64,000 bases of DNA from Bolinopsis microptera (lineage: Eukaryota > Ctenophora > Tentaculata > Lobata > Bolinopsidae), in assembly GCF_026151205.1 (NCBI RefSeq), contig NC_087078.1, positions 17,253,118 to 17,317,117 on the forward strand, in the 5' to 3' direction. The notes under the pieces are model-generated. The model searched no databases. It was not told the DNA's origin and was given only the letters and a program-made list of their open reading frames with translations. Of the stretch, positions 58,229 to 64,000 are shown in pieces. Positions within the stretch are counted from its first letter, which is position 1; every line of letters begins with the position of its first letter. The translations under genes were made by a program, and so were the position numbers.

Positions 58229-58380
58229 TTATTTTTTGTAATGGTTTGCAGAGTATGGAGTAAAACTCCGGTCTTGATTTAGAGAGTTTATCTTTTCTAC
58301 GTCGTCTGGCGAGAGGCTGAAGTCAAACACGTTCGCGTTCTCTTTGATGTGTGAGGGAGTCTTGGATTTCGGTAGAACGC
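58229..58380 (-). CDS. aldo-keto reductase, last exon (partial)
   Basis: After an acceptor (CACCTTTCAG) at 58381, the minus strand encodes VLPKSKTPSHIKENANVFDF, then SLSPDDVEKINSLNQD and a stop at 58231-58229. This is the conserved C terminus of NADPH-dependent aldo-keto reductases: the 'IPKSxxPxRIxEN' cofactor-binding loop followed by 'FxLSxxDxxxIxxLN'. In the family, Lys, Ser and Arg of this loop contact the NADPH 2'-phosphate; here the Arg position is His. The incoming phase is 1. No upstream exon with the catalytic Asp, Tyr, Lys and His or the barrel strands was found between 58381 and 60187. Either the intron is longer and the gene continues rightward around the next gene, or this is an orphan exon. 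Confidence 0.8.
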
Positions 58381-58421
58381 CTGAAAGGTGAAATGTAATT
58401 ATAATTATATGTCAATTTTCA

Positions 58422-58515
58422 GATAAATTTAAGATAAATTTGAGATAAATTTAAGATAAATTTAAGATAAATTTAAGATAAATTTAAGATAAATTTAAGA
58501 TAAATTTAAGATAAA
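58422..58515 (+). repeat. 11-bp tandem repeat (AGATAAATTTA)
   Basis: About eight and a half copies lie just upstream (in gene sense) of the aldo-keto reductase last exon. Confidence 0.9.
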
Positions 58516-58689
58516 CAAGATGTAAATAAAACTAGGGTTGGTAAGATATTGTTTACAGTATTGAGTATGAACTTGAAGTATGACTACCTTATGTGGGGAA
58601 GGGGTGTCAGGAAAGCTTTGTAATCTCTTTATGAAAGCTATTTGTATAATAAGAATCTTACTCTTAGGTCCGGAAAGGGGGTCTAGAAG

Positions 58690-58990
58690 TAGAAATGTCT
58701 GACTTACGAAATATTCAAACAGTCTTCTAATGGATATTCATTGAGAACAATCCATGTGTATATAAACTGTTCGCCTATTAAAGTTAAATAGGGCAGAGTA
58801 ATACTAATGCTAGACAATATTTAATACAGAATATAAGCGTCCTGCCACCGTGGATCAACTATATTCGAACAATATCCTATTGGATATTCATTACGAACAA
58901 TCCAAGTGTTTGAACTGCTCGCTTATCCAAGTTAAATGGGGAAGAGCGATGCTTAACAATACCAGCATCTCTCATCCTTTGGGGAGAGCG
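58690..58990 (+). repeat. diverged direct duplication (~150 bp)
   Basis: 'attggatattcattacgaacaatccaagtgt' (about 58878) is a copy of 'aatggatattcattgagaacaatccatgtgt' (about 58729), each followed by 'gttaaat(a/g)gg'. Confidence 0.65.
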
Positions 58991-59539
58991 ATCCTAAACT
59001 ATATTTATATCAGCCTCTCTCAACCTTGGACCCATTATATCACGTGGTTAAGCAAAGAGATCAGACTGGCTGCGCCCAGGCAGCAACCAGTGCTGGTTGG
59101 TAAGATCTATCACGTGACATTTTACAGTGTACAGACTACAGAGATAAAGAAAAGCATTGATTCGCCCACCGTGTGCTGATATTCTCACTTCTTAAAGAGC
59201 ATTCCTTGATTTCTTCTATGTTTAGTTGGGAGCATAGGATACAGAGATCACTTGCCTTAAAGTTAAGTAGATAAGAACAGCACACGTCCACGGGTCATAT
59301 TTAATTTCGTTCGGCCAAATACTCAACAGCTTCTTCATTGGAAATGTGCACATGGACAATGGTAGAACTTCTGATAGCTACTTCCGCTGTTAGTAATAGT
59401 TATCTTGCTAAGACTCCATAGGCATAAGCGTCACAGCATTTAAAAGAGGTAAAGAGACCATCAAATATCGATGGAGAGGAGGGGTTGCTGGCTGTAAGAT
59501 AGTTATCCTTTATTACTTGGTGATTTTAAGTGTCCTGTG

Positions 59540-59925
59540 ATCCACCGTACTGTCCGGCTCTTACTAATTCGCTCGCCCAAAAATTATCACGTGACTTTGG
59601 TTTTTTATGGTTTTGCAGCCGAACAAAACGGTTTTACATGAACCCTAATCCTCTATATAACCCCGAAACTATCCATAACCCTAACAAAAACTCTAACCCT
59701 TCGTGTTTTACTAGCCTGTCACGTGACCAGTTTTTGCCAATAACTCTCCAGGCCGGAAGCATTTTTACCCTACGTCATGGGGGTTGATTCGGAATCAGCG
59801 TCCTAAAATACACCGAATCAAAGTACTTTCAGTTTCATGCCATCAGGACACAAGAATTTTCTCAAAATTTGGGCGAGCGATTTAGTGCCAGTGGGAGCGG
59901 TACTGTCCACCCTTTTATAAAGTTT
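59540..59925. mobile_element. candidate TIR element (TCGCTCGCCCAAA ends)
   Basis: 'ctaattcgctcgcccaaaaa' (about 59565) is mirrored by 'tttgggcgagcgatttag' (about 59867-59884), with GTACTGTCC on both outer sides. Inside, 59640-59700 holds CCCTAA-like motifs. No flanking duplication is confirmed. Confidence 0.45.
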
Positions 59926-60187
59926 CACCGTTGACCGTAGTCTCCTTCGCCGTAGTGTTCGCCACCGTACTGTCCTTTAGAAATTTTTGGAAACATCTAA
60001 ATACTTTTGACTCGTGTTCTGATAATTTTATACTTAGAAGGGGTTGATCAAACCAGTCAGCGTTTACGCCAGTTTTTGGCTGTACGATAGATAATCTTTC
60101 AAAAGTTTCTTGTTTCCTGTTTTCTATTAACTAAAAAAATTTCAATTACCTTAGCTTCTGGTGAACAGATAAGAACAGAGATAAGAG
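59926..60187. other. 5' flank of secreted repeat-protein gene
   Basis: No TATA box or clear promoter motif seen. It contains a second copy of CCACCGTACTGTCC (about 59962). Confidence 0.35.
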
Positions 60188-63100
60188 ATGATTCTGATCT
60201 TCATATTTGTTATCACAGTTGTCACAAATACAGTTAAAGGTATGCTATAACACAAATAATAAAATATTTTAAAATGTTTTATTTTCTGCAAACTCGAAAA
60301 ACTTTGTCATGAATATTACAAACGCGTAAAACCAATATTACTGAAGCGTTGAACCTGGCGTGAGATATGCTAATCATAGATACCTGATACAAGTATAACT
60401 GTAAACTTAGCATTGTCCTCTCAGGTAAGTTCCTATTAAAACTAACAGGTGATGATGACGTCACAGCCCTGTTTATAGACGGTGTTCCACGAAATATTAC
60501 CAGCACAGGTTTTACAGAAGAAGTGGTAATCTCAGAAGACTTCATGCCTCGTCTCATAGCTATAAGAGCTTCCAATGCTCCTCATCTTAATAATCAGAAT
60601 GTCATCGAATACACTGCTGGGATACTAGCATCACTGACAAATGAAGATGGAGACGATATCATAGTGACAGATGGTAAATGGAGATGTTCTGCGGTGTTAG
60701 AGCCAGGCTGGGAGAGAGTGATGTTTCGAGAAAGTTCTGACAACTGGAGTGATGCTGCAACACTAGCACAACATGGACAAGGAGTATGGTCCAATATTTC
60801 AAAGTACGTTGGGAGTATCTCCCATGAAGCTATGTGGATCTGGGACAGTGAAAGTGAAAGTGAAACTGTGTACTGTAGGAGGAGAGTTACACATCTTAAA
60901 TACTCAGACCAGGGTGAGTACAATTGAGGGGGGGGGATGGCGGATTGTTTCTTACACAATCTGTTATATAAAGCTATAGCAGACAGCACACTGTTCTCGT
61001 TACCCTCTCAACTCGGTTGCATTTTCACTTCCAGGTCGGCTGCATGCTCTATTGTTCTACGGTTATTAGACAATAGCAATGGATTTCCTTGTTCAACTGC
61101 ATGATAACAATACGTGCACTCGATTAAAGCACTGAGCACGATGAGAGCTATTCACTGCCACAGTAGAACGGTTATATCTGGTGGTAGAGCAAATACATGT
61201 CATAGGTTGCAGGCTAGGGAACAAATAGTGCTGGCTCTACAATATTCCAACAGGCACTATTTATTATATTTATTATATATATTATACTATATATTATAGG
61301 CTTAATCTAAATTCGGGGGACGTGGCCGGATGGTCGTCAAAATGAGAGTATTAGAACTATACTAGGGAAGTTAAACGATTTGTAAAAAATCACCACTTAA
61401 CTAACTTCGCAGATATAAGAGAGATGCTAGTTGGTCAGATATTGCCCGTAAATGCTGAACAATCCGGCACAAAGCAAGACGACGAGCTGATAAATGGTGC
61501 TCAAAACGCTGTAGATCTGAACACCAAGACCTCCTCGAGGGCAGTAGCTGGATCTGACGGCGTAATGTGGTTGAAGCTGACTCTTGGTCACGTGTACTGT
61601 GTAAATCAAATAGCCTGGTACATGTCTGAAAGTCAACTTCAACGCAGTTGGATTTGTACAGAGACAGAGTGTATCTGCCAGGATGACGGTTGTAAGGGAT
61701 TCTCCTTGACTTTCAACATTGTGGGACAGACTCCAGACGGACTCCCCTCAAGGTCCAACTGTAAATACGGGAACACGGCGAAGATACAGAGAGTTATTGG
61801 GGATGGTGGTATTGTAGTGTTCGAGATGACCATCGAAGGTTTGAATATTTACATTCACGATGATTTTGAGAAAATAAAAATGTTGACTCATTGAAATGAG
61901 TTATATGAAATTAAAAGTCCTGTAGGAAATTCATTTTTAATTTTCGTCTCTGCTTTCAGGATTGTGTCCTTCTGGGACCTTTTTGGATAACGCAACTGAC
62001 CAATGTAAAAATTGTTCATCTGGGACGTTCAAAGAAGAAGTTGGGTTACAAAATCAGTGTTCTGAATGTGAAGCAGGAAAATTCAGTGCTGCTGGATCAG
62101 CAACATGTTGTGAAGCAGGAAAATACAGTGCTGCCGGATCTGCAACATGTTTTGACTGTGAAGCAGGAACGTTCGGTGCTGCTGGATCTGCAACATGTTC
62201 TGACTGTGAAGCGGGAAAGTACAGTGCTGCTGGATCTGCAACATGTTCTAACTGTAAAGCAGGAACGTTCAGTGCTGCTGGATCTGCAACATGTTCTGAA
62301 TGTGAAGCGGGAAAGTACAGTGCTGCTGGATCTGCAACATGTTCTGACTGTGAAGCAGGAACGTTCAGTGCTGCTGGATCTGCAACATGTTCTGACTGTG
62401 AAGCGGGAAAGTACAGTGCTGCTGGATCTGCAACATGTTCTGACTGTGAAGCGGGAAAGTACAGTTCTGCTGGATCTGCAACATGTTCTGACTGTGAAGC
62501 GGGAAAGTACAGTGCTGCTGGATCTGCAACATGTTCTGACTGTGAAGCGGGAAAGTTCAGTACTGCTGGATCTGCAACATGTTCTGACTGTGAAGCAGGA
62601 AAATACAGTTCTGCTGGATCTGCAATCTGTACTGATTGTGAAGCAGGAAAATTCAGTGCTGCTGGATCTGCAACATGTTCTGACTGTGAAGCAGGAAAGT
62701 TCAGTGCTGCTGGATCTGCAACATGTTCTGACTGTGAAGCAGGAACGTTCAGTACTGCTGGATCTGCAACATGTTCTGACTGTGAAGCAGGAAAGTACAG
62801 TGCTGCTGGATCTACAACATGCTCTGACTGTGAAGCAGGAAAGTACAGTTCTGCTGGATCTGCAATCTGTACTGATTGTGAAATTGGACTGAAGGCAAAC
62901 GCTGAGAAAACAAGATGTGGTAAGAGAAGATATACTTCTTTGACATTTCTTTCAAAATTTTTGAAGGCGTTAATCCCATCCAGAAAACATACCAAAATTT
63001 GACAAGACAGCCAGGCTTAAAATTAACGCCAACTAACTAGGAGGAGAAGTGGGGGGAACTAAACGTCAACTAAACTAGACAATCACTTCAGATCCGTGTC

Positions 63101-63710
63101 CAGCGGGTACCTACAAAGACAGTTCAATGGAAAACTGCCGAAAATGTCCTGGAAACACATACAGTGTATCAAGTGCCGGTAAATGTAATGCTTGTCCTCA
63201 CGGATCTCATGCGAGCGAAGACCGGACAACATGTGGTAAGTTTATTATTTTGGTCTTGAATTTATTAAAAAAAGGTTGGAATTTCCAAACAATTTTTGAC
63301 GGCTGTTCACCTATAAAATAATAGACCTCCCCCCCCCCACCCCCCTTCCACATCTAAACGATCCATAACTTTTCCTTGACAACAGATATATCGCAATCCA
63401 GCAGAACGTTCATCAAACGTTTATATTCCTTACATATCTTAACATTGTGTTATAACACAATAAACAAAGGAGTTGCTTGTGCTCCATATCTAGCAAGTTC
63501 TATGTATTATCATAACTTCTAATTCTAAATATTTACAATATTTATGAATAGTAATATGAGTCTGTACAGTCTAAGGTTAAAATCAAGTTAAATCTCTATT
63601 TTACAGTTGGGGAAACAAATGTCGGTGAAAAAAAGTCACGTGACAGCAGTCAGCGTTTTATTGAGTTTCAAAAAAGTAAAGGAATAAATATGCTGCTCGA
63701 ACAGTTATAA
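60188..63710 (+). CDS. secreted multi-domain protein with GCC2/GCC3 (ephrin-receptor-like) cysteine repeats
   Basis: Six exons, every intron in phase 1: 60188-60239, 60425-60913, 61413-61838, 61960-62919, 63092-63235, 63607-63710; about 724 aa. Exon 1 is a signal peptide (MILIFIFVITVVT). Exon 2 (about 163 aa) is a beta-sandwich-like module with TDGKWRCSAV, a central Trp-rich part and AMWIWDSES ... VYCRRRV, a pattern seen in cnidarian extracellular proteins and glycosidase jelly rolls. Exon 3 (about 142 aa) is discoidin/fucolectin-like: NAVDLNTKTSS, WLKLTLGHVYCVNQIAWY, then a Cys-rich loop. Exon 4 has 17 tandem 16-residue Cys repeats (CSDCEAGKYSAAGSAT type). Exon 5 has two more CxxCPxG(T/N)Y units of GCC2/GCC3 type. 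Exon 6 is a short basic tail with a stop. Likely an extracellular matrix or adhesion/lectin protein; ligand unknown. The exon 6 assignment is the least certain. Confidence 0.75.
62058..62880 (+). repeat. 48-bp coding repeat, 17 copies
   Basis: Each unit codes for 16 residues, Cys-x2-Cys-Glu-Ala-Gly-(Lys/Thr)-(Tyr/Phe)-Ser-Ala-Ala-Gly-Ser-Ala-Thr. The second unit lacks two codons and one Cys spacing. The DNA is nearly identical between copies, and the period is a multiple of three with few stops, so all three plus frames and one minus frame stay open; only the cysteine frame joins in phase to its neighbours. Confidence 0.97.
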
Positions 63711-63824
63711 TATTTGGAATCAGTTTAAATTGTTTGGCTCAACGTCAAGTCTTAGGGTATACCCTGGTATCCATTTTCTGAAAACAAAATAACGTCAAGT
63801 CTTGCGGTATAATGTAACAAAAAC

Positions 63825-63830
63825 AATAAA
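63825..63830 (+). promoter_or_regulatory. candidate polyadenylation signal
   Basis: AATAAA, 115 bases after the proposed stop of the secreted repeat protein, supports the gene ending at 63710. Confidence 0.45.
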
Positions 63831-64000
63831 ATGGGACTGCTGAGCAAAGTGGTCTGGGGTACCAGCATTGGTCTCAGAAAACAAGTACTAGTGAGGTCTG
63901 CGTTAGTTAAATAATGCCTGATCAGCTATCCTTAACAAGAAGTCATCACGTTCTATGACTAACGAAATGTAATTGATTGATTTGTTTAATAGGTCTGTTA

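Noticed and set aside
59290-59400. Possible aldo-keto reductase upstream exon on the minus strand (SNEEAVEYLAERN)
   Set aside because: Ends in a stop, has no donor in phase and no clear match to the AKR barrel.
59640-59705. Interstitial telomere repeat (CCCTAA-like motifs)
   Set aside because: Motifs are scattered and degenerate, not a run of TTAGGG/CCCTAA, and lie inside a candidate TIR element.
62041-62995. Long overlapping open frames of 283 aa (plus, another frame) and 313 aa (minus)
   Set aside because: They follow from the 48-bp period of the coding repeat. Only the Cys-repeat frame joins in phase with its flanking exons and has a recognised domain.

Overview
This is a eukaryotic, metazoan window. 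It is AT-rich, its genes are split by GT-AG introns, and about half of it is transposon or tandem-repeat sequence. The gene set is a CCDC175-like coiled-coil protein, a NOVA-type three-KH splicing factor, a secreted ShK-domain peptide and a secreted GCC2/GCC3 cysteine-repeat protein. Together with LINE, hAT, MULE, mariner-type and foldback elements, this would suit a cnidarian or another early-branching animal. That placement is inference; nothing here fixes the species.

Layout. (1) 1-14,313: a LINE tail, then a minus-strand gene of at least 21 exons for a long coiled-coil protein, best matched to CCDC175 and running off the left edge. Its 2.2-kb intron at 6,075-8,295 holds a complete two-exon gene on the opposite strand for a small secreted ShK-domain peptide. 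(2) 14.3-37 kb: a transposon-dense region. It holds a decayed LINE reverse transcriptase, a tRNA-derived SINE, a broken MULE transposase, a 678-bp TA-flanked TIR element, a large foldback complex built on exact 326-bp tandem repeats, and two hAT-type elements with perfect 8-bp target-site duplications, one inserted in the arm of another TIR element. (3) 37.7-50.5 kb: a plus-strand NOVA/pasilla gene with KH1, KH2 and KH3, a poly-Q linker and three candidate 5' coding exons that all end in phase 1. One intron carries about 1.4 kb of tandem repeats saturated with UCAC/UCAU, the YCAY motif that NOVA proteins bind, followed by a 40-nt exon-like segment with an in-frame stop. (4) 50.5-60.1 kb: NOVA 3' flank, CRE/E-box palindromes, minisatellites and a lone last exon of an aldo-keto reductase (minus strand). 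(5) 60.2-63.7 kb: a complete plus-strand six-exon gene for a secreted protein with a signal peptide, a WIW-containing module, a discoidin-like module and 17 cysteine repeats, all joined by phase-1 introns.

The genes do not form an operon or an obvious pathway. The strongest functional links are within loci: possible NOVA self-regulation through its repeat-rich intron, and the ShK peptide gene nested antisense in a coiled-coil gene. Exon limits were placed by eye from splice signals and reading phase. Transcript data would settle them.
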